The position numbers were made by a program, and so were the translations under genes. Shown one piece after another: positions 1 to 8,600 of a DNA stretch of 37,969 nt (position 1 is the first letter of the stretch; every line of letters starts with the position of its first letter). Origin of the DNA: CAZVWH01 sp964631175 (lineage in GTDB: Bacteria > Planctomycetota > Phycisphaerae > Sedimentisphaerales > Anaerobacaceae); the NCBI GenBank assembly GCA_964631175.1, contig CAZVWH010000017.1, positions 1 to 37,969 on the forward strand, in the 5' to 3' direction. The notes beneath the pieces are model-generated. The model was not told where the DNA came from and ran no database searches. It saw only the letters and a program-made list of their open reading frames with translations.

Positions 1-71
1 TTCGAACCCCCGGTACCTTTCGGTACAACGGTTTTCAAGACCGTCGCCTTAAACCGCTCGGCCACTGCTCC
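1..71 (-). tRNA. tRNA-Ser (anticodon TGA), 3' end cut off by the window
   Basis: Read on the minus strand the gene begins GGAGCAGTGGCCGAGCGG at position 71, the usual start of a class II serine tRNA. The anticodon loop CTTGAAA gives anticodon TGA (positions 37-35), and a long variable arm (GTACCGAAAGGTAC) follows. The sequence runs into the T arm (GGTTCGAA) and is then cut by the window edge, so the acceptor 3' strand is missing. The long variable arm together with the anticodon makes serine safe. Confidence 0.93.
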
Positions 72-379
72 AAATTTTAACGCAATATTACTTCTATACA
101 ATCGAGCTGAAAACTTTGTTAGTTGACCAATTTTTCTACTATATTTATATTAGGCAAAAATTGTATTTTTGCAAGCAATTTCGGGTAGGCACGTCCTTTT
201 AGCCCTCTGTATAAACTTTGAAAAATTTTCGTGCTACAAGAGAATAAAATTACGCAGATTACAATTAATGTTAATCCTGCTTTTTTCGGCTGAGATTTAT
301 GTTATAATACAGGTTTGTCGGAGGAGCCATTATTGGAGGACAACAGCAGGACTATAATTTATTTTTTTCGGGCATCAAG
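72..379. other. Intergenic region between tRNA-Ser and pectate lyase
   Basis: This is an AT-rich stretch of 308 bases without a credible gene. A TATAAT box at 303-308 could be the -10 element of a promoter for the pectate lyase, but no good -35 hexamer lies at the right distance. The short open frame here has no codon structure or motif to support it. Confidence 0.4.
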
Positions 380-2164
380 ATGAAAAGAGTATTTTTCATA
401 GTGGGATTTACCGTAGTTTCATTTTTCTGCATCACTGCTGCTAATACTTTCGCAGATGGTTTTGCTGGCGATGTTACCGGCGGAGAAGGCGGAGATACCG
501 TCACCGTGAGTACCGCCGAAGAATTCAAAACCTATGTTGAATCGAAGTCGCCTTATATCATACAGGTCACAGGTAATATCGACCTTGGCTCGATCGGCGG
601 GAGAGTCAAGATTCGGTCGAACAAGACCATTAAAGGCATAAGTCCGGATACGACGATTACCGGACAACTCGGCTTCAAAGATGATTCTTCCAACGTAATC
701 GTCAAAAGGCTTAACATCACCGCCCCCCAAGGGTATGGTGAAGGAGACGGCATCAGCGTAAAAGATAATATAAGCAATGTCTTGATCACCAGGTGCACCT
801 TCTATGACTGCGCTGACGGCTGTATCGATATAACCAATGAGTCCGACTACATAACTGTCTCATGGTGCAAGTTCTACTACACCACCAATTTCGGCCATAA
901 CTTCGTAAACCTCATCGGTTCCGGTGACAACCACACCGCTGACAAGGGCAGGCTTCACGTCACCTTCCACCATAATTGGTGGGACACAATGTGCGTTGAG
1001 AGAATGCCTTCGGTGCGTTTTGGTCGGGTCCACGTTTACAACAACTATTACAACTGCCCAGGCAATAATTACTGCGTCCGTTCGCGCATTGAAGCTGAGT
1101 GCCTTATCGAAAACAACTACTTCAATGGTGCGGACGACCCCTATTATGTCTACATTAGAAATCCCAACGAGGTGCCGGGAAAGATACGGACCTCTGGTAA
1201 TATCTTTGTCAACTGTACCGGCAGGATTGACCCCGGCATCGACGACATCTTTACGCCTTCATATTCCTACACGCTTGACAGTGCCTTTAGTATCCCCAGC
1301 ATTGTTCAAATCGGCGCCGGTGCAGACGGCAGTGACGCACCAACTTCTCCCCTTGGTTTTGGTACTGTCCTGTGCGAATGGTGGACAGGAATAAACGGCG
1401 ACTCGGTCTGCGACCTGACCTCGAACCCGGATTTTCCCGACAATCCGGCTGAGAGTGGTCAGCTTGCGAGCCTCGAAACTCCCATGGATTGTGCAGACAG
1501 CTATGGGGCACGCATTCGCGGGTATCTGCATCCGCCGATCAACGGCAGCTACACCTTATGGATAGCCAGCAACGAAAGTAGCGAGTTGTGGCTAAGCACG
1601 GACGGCGACCCGGCAAATGCCTCTTTGATTGCGGAGGTGCCAGGCTGGACAAACCAACGCCAGTGGGACAAGTATCCTTCCGACCAGCAGTCCTCGCCGA
1701 TATATCTGACCGCCGGACAAAAGTATTACATCGAAGTACTGTACAAGGAAGGTCTCGGCAGCGACAACCTTGCGGTGGCTTGGCAAGGCCCGGGCATAAA
1801 CCAACAGGTAATCTACGGCACATATCTGTCACCCTGGTGGAGCGGCACTTATGGTGATTTTACAGGTGACAATGTAATAAATATGCATGACCTTTTTGAG
1901 CTTCTTGAACTCTGGCTGGAAGATGATTGCAGTAAGACTGTTGAAATGGATTTGAATGGCGATTGTACAATCAATTTTTACGAATTTTCCATGCTGGCTC
2001 AGAATCTGCAAAAAACACCACCTGATACCAATGCTCCGTCTCCGACACAGGCCCTGGGTGTTAGCCAGCGATGGAAAGGTCTCGCTAAGAAGGAAATTAA
2101 AAGACCGTCCTCAGACAAGTCCACCGGTATTTACCACTCCCTCACGGTCGCGGCTCAGCTTTGA
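380..2164 (+). CDS. Secreted pectate lyase (PL1 family) with PA14 and dockerin modules
   Basis: A 594-residue exported protein predicted to cleave polygalacturonate by beta-elimination. Residues 1-25 form a signal peptide with a likely cut after TFA. Residues about 30-300 are a right-handed beta-helix of the PL1 pectate lyase type: DGCIDIT (146-152) supplies calcium-site acidic residues, DYITVSWCKF (156-165) matches the family wIDH region, and RMPSVRFGRVHVYNNYY (208-224) carries the catalytic arginine region. Residues about 325-485 look like a PA14 carbohydrate-binding domain (YTLWIASNESSELWLS). Residues about 490-543 have two dockerin-like calcium loops, GDFTGDNVINMHDL and DLNGDCTINFYEF. The last 50 residues are low in motifs and end inside a small hairpin (2152-2167) that holds the TGA stop. 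Dockerin-bearing enzymes are common in Phycisphaerae; no cohesin partner is visible. The ribosome binding site is weak. Confidence 0.9.
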   Translation: MKRVFFIVGFTVVSFFCITAANTFADGFAGDVTGGEGGDTVTVSTAEEFKTYVESKSPYIIQVTGNIDLGSIGGRVKIRSNKTIKGISPDTTITGQLGFKDDSSNVIVKRLNITAPQGYGEGDGISVKDNISNVLITRCTFYDCADGCIDITNESDYITVSWCKFYYTTNFGHNFVNLIGSGDNHTADKGRLHVTFHHNWWDTMCVERMPSVRFGRVHVYNNYYNCPGNNYCVRSRIEAECLIENNYFNGADDPYYVYIRNPNEVPGKIRTSGNIFVNCTGRIDPGIDDIFTPSYSYTLDSAFSIPSIVQIGAGADGSDAPTSPLGFGTVLCEWWTGINGDSVCDLTSNPDFPDNPAESGQLASLETPMDCADSYGARIRGYLHPPINGSYTLWIASNESSELWLSTDGDPANASLIAEVPGWTNQRQWDKYPSDQQSSPIYLTAGQKYYIEVLYKEGLGSDNLAVAWQGPGINQQVIYGTYLSPWWSGTYGDFTGDNVINMHDLFELLELWLEDDCSKTVEMDLNGDCTINFYEFSMLAQNLQKTPPDTNAPSPTQALGVSQRWKGLAKKEIKRPSSDKSTGIYHSLTVAAQL

Positions 2165-2289
2165 GCCTGTCACAGTGGATCATGCCATAACAAAAAAACG
2201 CATATATGGTTATAGCAGTTATTTAACCTTTTTCGCCCTGTTGAAAAAAAAATTTGATAAATTTTAATTTTTTAGTTGACATTGCATAG

Positions 2290-2358
2290 TTTGCATAGCA
2301 TAATATGCAAAGCATAATAGACAGAGGACAGAGGACAGAGGACAGAGGACAGAGGACA
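2290..2358. repeat. Heptamer array (GACAGAG)n, left side of gap
   Basis: An inverted repeat TTTGCATA (2290-2297) / TATGCAAA (2304-2311) leads into five perfect tandem GACAGAG units (2320-2354) and a partial sixth, which then run into the N block. The 55 bases 2304-2358 are identical to 2459-2513 on the other side of the gap. Confidence 0.9.
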
Positions 2359-2458
2359 NNNNNNNNNNNNNNNNNNNNNNNNNNNNNNNNNNNNNNNNNN
2401 NNNNNNNNNNNNNNNNNNNNNNNNNNNNNNNNNNNNNNNNNNNNNNNNNNNNNNNNNN
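2359..2458. other. Assembly gap of 100 N
   Basis: Exactly 100 N, the conventional placeholder for a gap of unknown size. The 55 bases on its left end equal the 55 bases on its right end, so the two contigs may simply overlap, or the repeat may have further copies. Confidence 0.97.
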
Positions 2459-2530
2459 TATGCAAAGCATAATAGACAGAGGACAGAGGACAGAGGACAG
2501 AGGACAGAGGACAAATGACAGATGACAGAT
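2459..2530. repeat. Heptamer array, right side of gap, ending at the padR ribosome binding site
   Basis: After the repeated 16-base lead TATGCAAAGCATAATA come five GACAGAG units (2475-2509), one GACAAAT (2510-2516) and two GACAGAT (2517-2530). The 7-base register is unbroken to position 2530, directly before the TTAAGGAG ribosome binding site of the next gene. Confidence 0.9.
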
Positions 2531-2545
2531 TTAAGGAGTTTTTTT

Positions 2546-2887
2546 ATGAAGTTTGAAAGTCAGTTGTTAAAAGGTATCGCACCGGTGGTTGTTTTGGAGA
2601 TTCTCTCTCGCGGCCAAATGTATGGTTACGAATTGAGCCAGGCCATCGAGCAGCGAAGCGGCGAAGTCCTGACGCTCGGCAAAGGGACGCTCTATCCACT
2701 GCTTTACAATCTCGAGGCCAGAAAACTCGTCAAAGGCAAGTGGGAAGACGCGGAAAACAACCGAAAGAGAAGATACTACTCAATCACCAGCAGGGGCAAA
2801 GAGGAATTGGCAAGACAAAAGACACAACTGAAAGAGCTGACAGCCGGCCTAAACCTTGTCTTCGGCGGAGCGCTCACGCCGGCCTAA
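2546..2887 (+). CDS. PadR-family transcriptional regulator
   Basis: A 113-residue winged-helix DNA-binding protein. ILEILSRGQMYGYELSQAIEQRSG is the first helices and recognition area, GTLYPLLYNLEARKLVKGKWE is the typical PadR helix 3 and wing start, and RRYYSITSRGKEEL is the wing. The start at 2546 is chosen because AAGGAG (2533-2538) sits 7 bases upstream; an upstream ATG at 2522 would lie inside the heptamer array. PadR proteins commonly regulate adjacent membrane protein genes, often ones with HAAS domains, and two such genes follow here, so they are the likely targets. The effector is unknown. The distance to its promoter is uncertain because of the assembly gap. Confidence 0.9.
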   Translation: MKFESQLLKGIAPVVVLEILSRGQMYGYELSQAIEQRSGEVLTLGKGTLYPLLYNLEARKLVKGKWEDAENNRKRRYYSITSRGKEELARQKTQLKELTAGLNLVFGGALTPA

Positions 2888-2893
2888 TTTATG

Positions 2894-2919
2894 TTTAGCC
2901 CCCAGTTTTTAACTGGGGG
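2894..2919. repeat. TTTAGCC-type palindrome between padR and the HAAS gene
   Basis: TTTAG is followed by the perfect hairpin CCCCCAGTT (2899-2907), loop TTT, AACTGGGGG (2911-2919). The same sequence recurs almost unchanged at 16781-16804 and in variant form at four other places in the window. It could act as a hairpin in the padR transcript. Confidence 0.85.
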
Positions 2920-2959
2920 TTCATAAAATGTGGTTCTTAGTACAATCTCCAAGGTTGTT

Positions 2960-4594
2960 ATGTTAAAGGAATATGAAAAAGCCGATTTGCAAGATCTTCC
3001 TGCCTGTGCTGCTGAGTTTATAAAGCTGGTAATCAAAAAGATGCGGTACCGTAGAAAAGTGCGACAGGATGTACAGGCGGAATTGGCGGTGCATTTTGAA
3101 GATGAGCTGAAAGACTGTGCCAGTGACGAAGAGAAAGAGCAAAAAGCCCAGAAGCTAATCGCTGAATTTGGCGAACCAAAACTGCTCGCTGTTCTAATGC
3201 GTCGGGCCAAAAAACGCTGTAGGCCGATCTGGAAAAAAGTTCTTGTGCGAGGTCTTCAAGTATTCGGGGTCATCTTTCTGTATTTGCTTATCTGTAGTAG
3301 TCCTCTGATTATCGGAAGGCCGACTATCAAGGTTAACTACGTTGATTGGCTAAATAAGGTTGTACAGGCAGGTAGGGATGAAAGAGATAACGCAAGGAAG
3401 TACTATGAACAAGCTGCCGCACTTTATGTAAAGATACCGCCGGGGCTGTCTGCAAAACCGCCGAAATTGCCAGAAGATTTGAACGACGTTGAGTTGAATA
3501 TCCTGCCGGGTTGGCTTCAAGATAGCAAAGGAGCGATTGAAGTCCTCAGGCAAGGTTCACTATGTCCCGCCTACTGGAATAAGTATCAAGGTGATGAGAC
3601 TGAACTGAGCAAGGGCCTCATGGCTAATACTATGGAAATATTGCCAAGTTACAGACATATGGCATTTGCAATGTTATGGCAGATTCGGTATGAGTTGTAT
3701 AAGGGAGACATCAAAAGAGCATTACAGGATTGCGTTGTTCTGCAGAGGTTTGGCGGTCATTTATACGGCCAGGGTTTGCTTATCGAACAGTTAGTGGGCG
3801 TGGCGATCGAGGCTCTCGCCCATGGTGAAATTAGCTCGATTTTGAAAAACACCGATGTGCCGGCAGATGTCTTGAGATTTTTGCAAGATGAACTGGCAAA
3901 ACAGCTCAAAAAGCGAAAGCTGATCATTAGCCTCGAAGGGGAAAAGGTGTTCTGGTACGACCAGATTCAACGCACGTTTACCGACGATGGAAAGGGTGGG
4001 GGTCACTTATTAATGCGTGGCCTGCCGTATGTAGTGCAAGATAGCAAAGACTTTTTTTGGAGATTGCTAACATTCAGATATCCAAGCAGGCAGGAATTTG
4101 TGACGACAATTGATGAATATTTTGAACAAGTTGATCAATTATTTGAAGAAACACCATGGGACTTGCACAATAAAAAAGATACAGATGAAGACGAATGGGA
4201 CCAGATTTTTGAACAATCAAGCCTTATGTTAAGGATTGTAGGCCCTGCATACGAAATGTTAAGCCAGATAGCCTGGCGAACAGAAACTCACCGAATAGCT
4301 TTATTAGCTCTGCTGGCAATTATGCGGCATGACAAAGACAAAGGCCTGTATCCGGCCGGCTTGGATGAACTGGTCGCGGCAGGTTATTTGAAAAAACTAC
4401 CGATGGATCCGTATAGTGATGGGCCGCTGGTTTACAAAAGGACGGATGACGGATTCTTGCTATACAGCTTTGGTGCAAATCTCAGAGACGACGGCGGCAG
4501 ATTTGGCCAAGGCAAAAACGGCAAGCCGAGAATGTGGACAGCTAACGGTGACTGGGTTTTTTGGCCAGTGCTAAATTCAGAAGTAAATAAATAA
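2960..4594 (+). CDS. HAAS-domain membrane protein with GspG-like C-terminal module (copy 1)
   Basis: A protein of 544 residues. Residues about 17-85 (KMRYRRKVRQDVQAELAVHF through EEKEQKAQKLIAEFGEPKLL) resemble the HAAS helical domain found in partners of PadR regulators. Residues about 94-118 are one transmembrane helix, followed by a large extracytoplasmic part that I do not recognise. The last 95 residues (YPAGLDELVAAGYLKKLPMD, then PYSDGPLVYKR..GFLLYSFGANLRDDGG) match the pattern of type II secretion major pseudopilin C-termini (YPxxLxxLv..lPxDPw...ySlGxdgxxGG). There is no prepilin peptidase motif at the N-terminus, so it is not itself a pseudopilin. ATG 2960 is preferred over an upstream GTG at 2930 because CCAAGG lies 5 bases before it and the N-terminus then aligns with the neighbour. 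The function is unknown; a PadR-controlled envelope protein is inferred. Confidence 0.8.
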   Translation: MLKEYEKADLQDLPACAAEFIKLVIKKMRYRRKVRQDVQAELAVHFEDELKDCASDEEKEQKAQKLIAEFGEPKLLAVLMRRAKKRCRPIWKKVLVRGLQVFGVIFLYLLICSSPLIIGRPTIKVNYVDWLNKVVQAGRDERDNARKYYEQAAALYVKIPPGLSAKPPKLPEDLNDVELNILPGWLQDSKGAIEVLRQGSLCPAYWNKYQGDETELSKGLMANTMEILPSYRHMAFAMLWQIRYELYKGDIKRALQDCVVLQRFGGHLYGQGLLIEQLVGVAIEALAHGEISSILKNTDVPADVLRFLQDELAKQLKKRKLIISLEGEKVFWYDQIQRTFTDDGKGGGHLLMRGLPYVVQDSKDFFWRLLTFRYPSRQEFVTTIDEYFEQVDQLFEETPWDLHNKKDTDEDEWDQIFEQSSLMLRIVGPAYEMLSQIAWRTETHRIALLALLAIMRHDKDKGLYPAGLDELVAAGYLKKLPMDPYSDGPLVYKRTDDGFLLYSFGANLRDDGGRFGQGKNGKPRMWTANGDWVFWPVLNSEVNK

Positions 4595-4608
4595 TAGGAT
4601 AAAGTGAT

Positions 4609-6696
4609 ATGGAAAAGCGGAAAGAAACGGAAACAAAATTTAATAAGCTGCCGGCGAACGCAATAGATTTCATAAAGCTGGTTATAGACAAGATGCGGTA
4701 TCGCAAAAAAGTACGACAGGATGTACAGGCTGAATTATCAGCGCATTTTGAAGATGAGCTAAAAGACTGTGCCGGCGACGAAGAGAAAGAGCAAAAGGCC
4801 CAGCAGCTAATCGCAGAGTTCGGCGATGTAAAGCTGCTCGCGGTTTTATTACGCCGAGCCAAAAAACGCTGCCGACCTCTCTGGCGAACAGTCGTCGCCA
4901 GAACATTCCAAGCGGTAGGCATCATAATCGTGTGCTTTATCTTTTACACAATATGGTTTATATCTGGCGACCCGGCTATAAAGATTGATTACCTCGCCCG
5001 GCTGAACCAAATGAACCGGCCGGAGCTTCAAGACGAAGATAATGCCTGGCCTTATTACGAAAAAGCTATCAATCTGTACATAGAGCCTGTTAAAGATGGA
5101 GTCATAGAGGAGTTTATATCATATCGTGGTAAACGCAGAAAATTGGATGATGTATTACGCTTTACAGATTTAAGCGAAAATGAGCAGACCCAGATTCTCC
5201 AATGGATTCAGCAAAACCAAAAGCACTGGGACAACCTTTCCGCTGAGCAGCAAAAAATAATTCTTAAATGTTTCAGTTACAATTGGATACCTCTTCTCAA
5301 AAAATCCGAACTATCATACACCGGCGCCACCTTTGACTCAGCGATGAGGTATATTGTTGAAGACATTAATGGGAAAAATCATGCAACTGTTCCTCTCTTC
5401 AATTCACCCGAACACCCGGAATATTCCGGATTTCCGGACGCCGAGCTTACGGATTGGATAAAACAGGACAAGGTTCCAGCCAATTTCTTAGAAGCTGTTT
5501 CGGTGGCGGTACTTAATGAATGGATAAAGCGTTACAAGGAATTACCAAAATCTGCTTGGGCACCGCTTACAGATACAGAATTCGAATATCTCAGGCCCTG
5601 GTTTAAAAAGAACGAAGCAGCTTGGCAGGAATTTAAGGCCGGAAGCTTAAAGCTATACTGCTACAGGGAGTATGCATGCGATCCTAACAAAGAAGACAAG
5701 TCTCTGTTTGATATTATATTGCCGAATTTAGGTACTCTTAGGAAACTGACTAAGCTCGGCATCTGGCACTCACGAATCCATATAAAGGAAGGACAAACGC
5801 ACCAGGGATTCAAAGATTGTCTTGACGTTGTACGAGCCGGTAGTCACTGGCAGGGAAAGGGAACGATTGTAGAACAGTTGGTTGGGTTGGCTATCAGCGC
5901 ACTTGCCCATGAACAAATATTGAATATCATCGCAACACAAGAGATTTCGGCCACAGACTTAAAGCAAATCCAGCAGCAGTTGTCTGAAGTTTACAAAAAA
6001 GGTTATCCAACGATGAACATGGAAGGAGAAAGACTGGCATTTCTGGATATAGTCCAGCATGTATTCACCGATAGCGGCCCTGGCGGCGGCCACCTGATTC
6101 CAGACAGGTGGCACCAGTGGATGCAAGATAATAGGTTTTATGGATGGCAGGAGCTTAAACTATTGCCTCTCTTTACAGCAGCAAGCATGGTACATGCAAG
6201 GCGGGATGAGACGCTGGCAAAAGCTAATGAGTTTTATGATAGATGTGCCGAGAGTGCAAAAATAACCCCGTATGAAAAACATATTGGCAAGCTTGGTAAC
6301 ACTGACAAAATGCTCTTTTCCCTGCCTGAATACCGGTACTTTTTATTACGTTACTTTATGCCTGCTGTGGACAAGGTATCCGAGTTTGTATATCGGGGTA
6401 AAGTCACGCACGAATCAACAGTAGCGATTTTGGCTTTGAAACGATGGCAACTGGAGAATAAAAAGTATCCGGAAAATCTGAATGAGCTGGTAACGGCTGG
6501 ACTTTTGAAAGAATTACCGATAGACCCCTTCAGCGATAGGCTGGTGGTTTACAAAAAAATGGATAATGACTTCATTCTTTACAGTATCGGCCCTAATTTT
6601 ATTGATGACGATGGCGAGCCTGGAATGGACAGAAACGGCCGCGCCGCCAAGTGGCGTGACAACGGCGATATGGTGTTTTGGCCTGTCCAAAAATAG
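4609..6696 (+). CDS. HAAS-domain membrane protein with GspG-like C-terminal module (copy 2)
   Basis: A 695-residue tandem paralogue of the preceding gene, 14 bases downstream with an AGGAT ribosome binding site. Residues about 20-86 repeat the HAAS domain nearly word for word (KKVRQDVQAELSAHFEDELK), residues about 96-118 are the single membrane helix, and the end (YPENLNELVTAGLLKELPID, FILYSIGPNFIDDDGEPG) repeats the GspG-like module. Both paralogues also share VEQLVG(V/L)AI.ALAH and VFTD.G.GGGHL segments in the middle. It is longer than copy 1 by an insertion of about 150 residues (roughly 120-350) rich in Trp and charged residues. The pair looks like a gene duplication followed by divergence. 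No enzymatic motif is visible. Confidence 0.8.
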   Translation: MEKRKETETKFNKLPANAIDFIKLVIDKMRYRKKVRQDVQAELSAHFEDELKDCAGDEEKEQKAQQLIAEFGDVKLLAVLLRRAKKRCRPLWRTVVARTFQAVGIIIVCFIFYTIWFISGDPAIKIDYLARLNQMNRPELQDEDNAWPYYEKAINLYIEPVKDGVIEEFISYRGKRRKLDDVLRFTDLSENEQTQILQWIQQNQKHWDNLSAEQQKIILKCFSYNWIPLLKKSELSYTGATFDSAMRYIVEDINGKNHATVPLFNSPEHPEYSGFPDAELTDWIKQDKVPANFLEAVSVAVLNEWIKRYKELPKSAWAPLTDTEFEYLRPWFKKNEAAWQEFKAGSLKLYCYREYACDPNKEDKSLFDIILPNLGTLRKLTKLGIWHSRIHIKEGQTHQGFKDCLDVVRAGSHWQGKGTIVEQLVGLAISALAHEQILNIIATQEISATDLKQIQQQLSEVYKKGYPTMNMEGERLAFLDIVQHVFTDSGPGGGHLIPDRWHQWMQDNRFYGWQELKLLPLFTAASMVHARRDETLAKANEFYDRCAESAKITPYEKHIGKLGNTDKMLFSLPEYRYFLLRYFMPAVDKVSEFVYRGKVTHESTVAILALKRWQLENKKYPENLNELVTAGLLKELPIDPFSDRLVVYKKMDNDFILYSIGPNFIDDDGEPGMDRNGRAAKWRDNGDMVFWPVQK

Positions 6697-6697
6697 A

Positions 6698-6722
6698 ACG
6701 AGCAAGCTAATCGCCTGCTCGT
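6698..6722 (-). terminator. Possible rho-independent terminator of rpsU
   Basis: ACGAGCA (6698-6704) pairs with TGCTCGT (6716-6722) around an 11-base loop. Read on the minus strand the hairpin is followed by TTCTATTTTT, a U-rich tail. It lies 44 bases past the rpsU stop. On the plus strand there is no T run, although it is just after the stop of the HAAS gene. Confidence 0.5.
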
Positions 6723-6765
6723 ATTGAGTGCAAATATGTAGGATAATTTGCAGAGAGTCTTTGTA

Positions 6766-6942
6766 TCAAGGCCTAACCATTCGCTGCGATTTGCGCATAC
6801 GTCTGCGGTTCCTTTCGGAAGGCTTTTCGTAGTAGGCGTTGCGCTTCATATCTCTAATCAAACCCTCTTTTTCACACAGCTTCTTAAAGCGTTTCATCAT
6901 TTGCTGAACTGATTCACCCGATCGCGCTTTAACTTTTATCAC
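6766..6942 (-). CDS. rpsU: 30S ribosomal protein S21
   Basis: A 58-residue basic protein, MIKVKARSGESVQQMMKRFK at the start, then KLCEKEGLIRDMKRNAYYEK and a tail rich in Arg and Lys. This is the S21 pattern (sequence E-S-x-x-x-x-x-R-F-K-K, followed by K-R-x-x-Y-x-K-P-S). Length is in the normal range of 55-70. It starts with GTG at 6942, with a strong AAAGGAG ribosome binding site 6 bases upstream. S21 binds the small subunit near the anti-Shine-Dalgarno end of 16S rRNA and helps initiation. It stands alone, with a hairpin terminator downstream and a 287-base gap upstream towards lpxB. Confidence 0.94.
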   Translation of the reverse strand: MIKVKARSGESVQQMMKRFKKLCEKEGLIRDMKRNAYYEKPSERNRRRMRKSQRMVRP

Positions 6943-7229
6943 AAAATTCTCCTTTTACATTCAAAAATCAACAAGAAACGAATCCGCCAGTAGCGGAATA
7001 ACCCTTATTTCGTCAAAATCTTATTGTTACTTAATTTAGCGTAACCTTTATGACTTTTCAAGCAAAAAAAAATTTGCCATTCTTTTAGTGTCCACCGATA
7101 ATTTTAGGTACACAGAATTCTATACATTGCAGATTTGTGCCCAGGTTACTAATGATAGCAAGGATTTATCTGCTTGTAATACGGATTACGATACCTAATT
7201 AGCCGCATGCAAAAATTATATACTCTACC

Positions 7230-8471
7230 TTATAGCATCCGGATAACTATCTTTGCGACCTCTTGCCGTGCTTTTTTTGCAGCTAACGGCTCAGCTAACT
7301 TGATCAGCTTGTCACTGAGCTGAGCTAAGTTGTCCCTATCTCCTAAAAGCTGCTCGATACTTTGCACAATCGGCTCAATCGAATTGAAATACGGTATAAA
7401 CTCCGGCACTAACTCTTTACCTGCCAAAATATTGGGCAGTGAGAAGTATTCTGTTTTGATTAACCAACGTCCTAACAAATGCCACAAGAGCCTGCTGGAT
7501 TGATACATCACTACCATCGGACAGCCTGCCGCCGCCACCTGTATCGTGGCACTGCCGCTTGCAACAAGCGTAAAATCCGAAGCGGCAGCAGTGTCACTAA
7601 CCGAGCCGATGGTATAATGACAATCAAAGCCGGGAATTTGTGCTGCTTGCAATATTTGTTTTCGCTCAGCATCCACAGCAACGGCGACGAATGTCGTTGC
7701 AGGATATTTTTCCTTTATTTGCATTGCTATCTGCTGCATCGGCTTCCACAGCGAATCGATCTCAGCAGGTCGCGAGCCAGGCATAATGGCTATCTTCAAT
7801 TTCCTGCTTGGATTAAAATCCGCATAATTTCTCCTGAATCCGTCAAGAGCAGATTGTAATTCATCAAGAAGCGGATTACCTACAAAGGTAGCATCAACTC
7901 CTTTTTCCCTGAACCAATGTTCCTCAAAAGGTAATATGCAACAAAGCTTATCGCAGAGCTTGCGAAGCTTGCGGATGCGCCAGCCGGCCCATACCCAAAG
8001 CTGCGGAGCAACGTAAAAAAGCGTCTTAATGCCGGCCCGTCCTGAGCCGGGTCGAAGGACTTTTTTTGCAGCCTTTGCAACACGGAAATTAAAAGACGGC
8101 GAATCACAAACGATGACCAAATCAACTTTATTGTCCTGAAGAAAACGAGTTATGCGTTTTAACAGCTTATAATAATAGCCGATTTGGCTAAACGCCTTGT
8201 ATATCATTGCTGCTTTGGAGCCTGTCTTCTCTAACAATTTACAGCCGGCTTCAGCCATCTTCGTACCGCCTACGCCGACAAACTCAATATCATAGCCACT
8301 TTGCTTCAATTCAGTTATAAGACCCGCGCAGTGAGCATCGGCGCTCGGCTCAGCGGCACTAATAAATATGCGACTCACCTCTGCAAAGCGCTTACTACTC
8401 AGCGCATTGTGCCTCTGTGTAGCACGAGGCGACGGTGCGCTGTATGTTTTATCTTTCTTCCACATAATCAT
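7230..8471 (-). CDS. lpxB: Lipid-A-disaccharide synthase
   Basis: A 413-residue cytoplasmic/peripheral membrane GT19 enzyme that joins UDP-2,3-diacylglucosamine and lipid X to the lipid A disaccharide. Visible family marks: AAEPSADAH (39-47, equivalent of GExSGD), CDSPSFNFRVAK (122-133), FYVAPQLWVWAGWR (152-165), LPFE (180-183), FVGNPLLDE (196-204), IMPGSR followed by EI, and the VASGSATIQVAAAGCPMVVMY region that binds the UDP-sugar. It shows that the organism makes lipid A. Residues about 138-145 (VLRPGSGR) interrupt an otherwise conserved AKK-AGIKTLFYV stretch and are encoded by a small palindrome (8039-8060). The first 30 residues exceed the usual family start, and the ribosome binding site is poor, so the start may be further in. 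It stands apart from other lpx genes. Confidence 0.94.
   Translation of the reverse strand: MIMWKKDKTYSAPSPRATQRHNALSSKRFAEVSRIFISAAEPSADAHCAGLITELKQSGYDIEFVGVGGTKMAEAGCKLLEKTGSKAAMIYKAFSQIGYYYKLLKRITRFLQDNKVDLVIVCDSPSFNFRVAKAAKKVLRPGSGRAGIKTLFYVAPQLWVWAGWRIRKLRKLCDKLCCILPFEEHWFREKGVDATFVGNPLLDELQSALDGFRRNYADFNPSRKLKIAIMPGSRPAEIDSLWKPMQQIAMQIKEKYPATTFVAVAVDAERKQILQAAQIPGFDCHYTIGSVSDTAAASDFTLVASGSATIQVAAAGCPMVVMYQSSRLLWHLLGRWLIKTEYFSLPNILAGKELVPEFIPYFNSIEPIVQSIEQLLGDRDNLAQLSDKLIKLAEPLAAKKARQEVAKIVIRML
8039..8060. repeat. Small palindrome inserted in frame in lpxB
   Basis: GTCCT...AGGAC arms enclose TGAGCCGGGTCGA. This is the same family as TTCGAC..GCTCAGG elements at 11420-11460, 21131-21171, 32461-32568 and about 37880-37910. 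It encodes residues about 138-145 of LpxB and keeps the frame. Confidence 0.7.
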
Positions 8472-8600
8472 CCAAGGGCTCTAATTAACAAGATATTAGA
8501 AAAACAGCAACCAGATATTACCGACATTCAGCAGATTTCTTAGCATCTAATAACCAAGGTACTTTTTTATAACTTTCTATTTTCCAAAAGATGAAAAATT

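Noticed and set aside
169..357. A 62-residue open frame between tRNA-Ser and the pectate lyase
   Set aside because: TTG start, no ribosome binding site, no motif, AT-rich sequence containing a promoter-like TATAAT.
924..1394. A 156-residue Thr-rich frame inside the pectate lyase gene
   Set aside because: It is an overlapping frame of a well-supported gene and has no ribosome binding site or domain.
2304..2530. Possible CRISPR array at the GACAGAG repeats
   Set aside because: Units are 7 bases and directly adjoining, with no spacers and no cas genes nearby.
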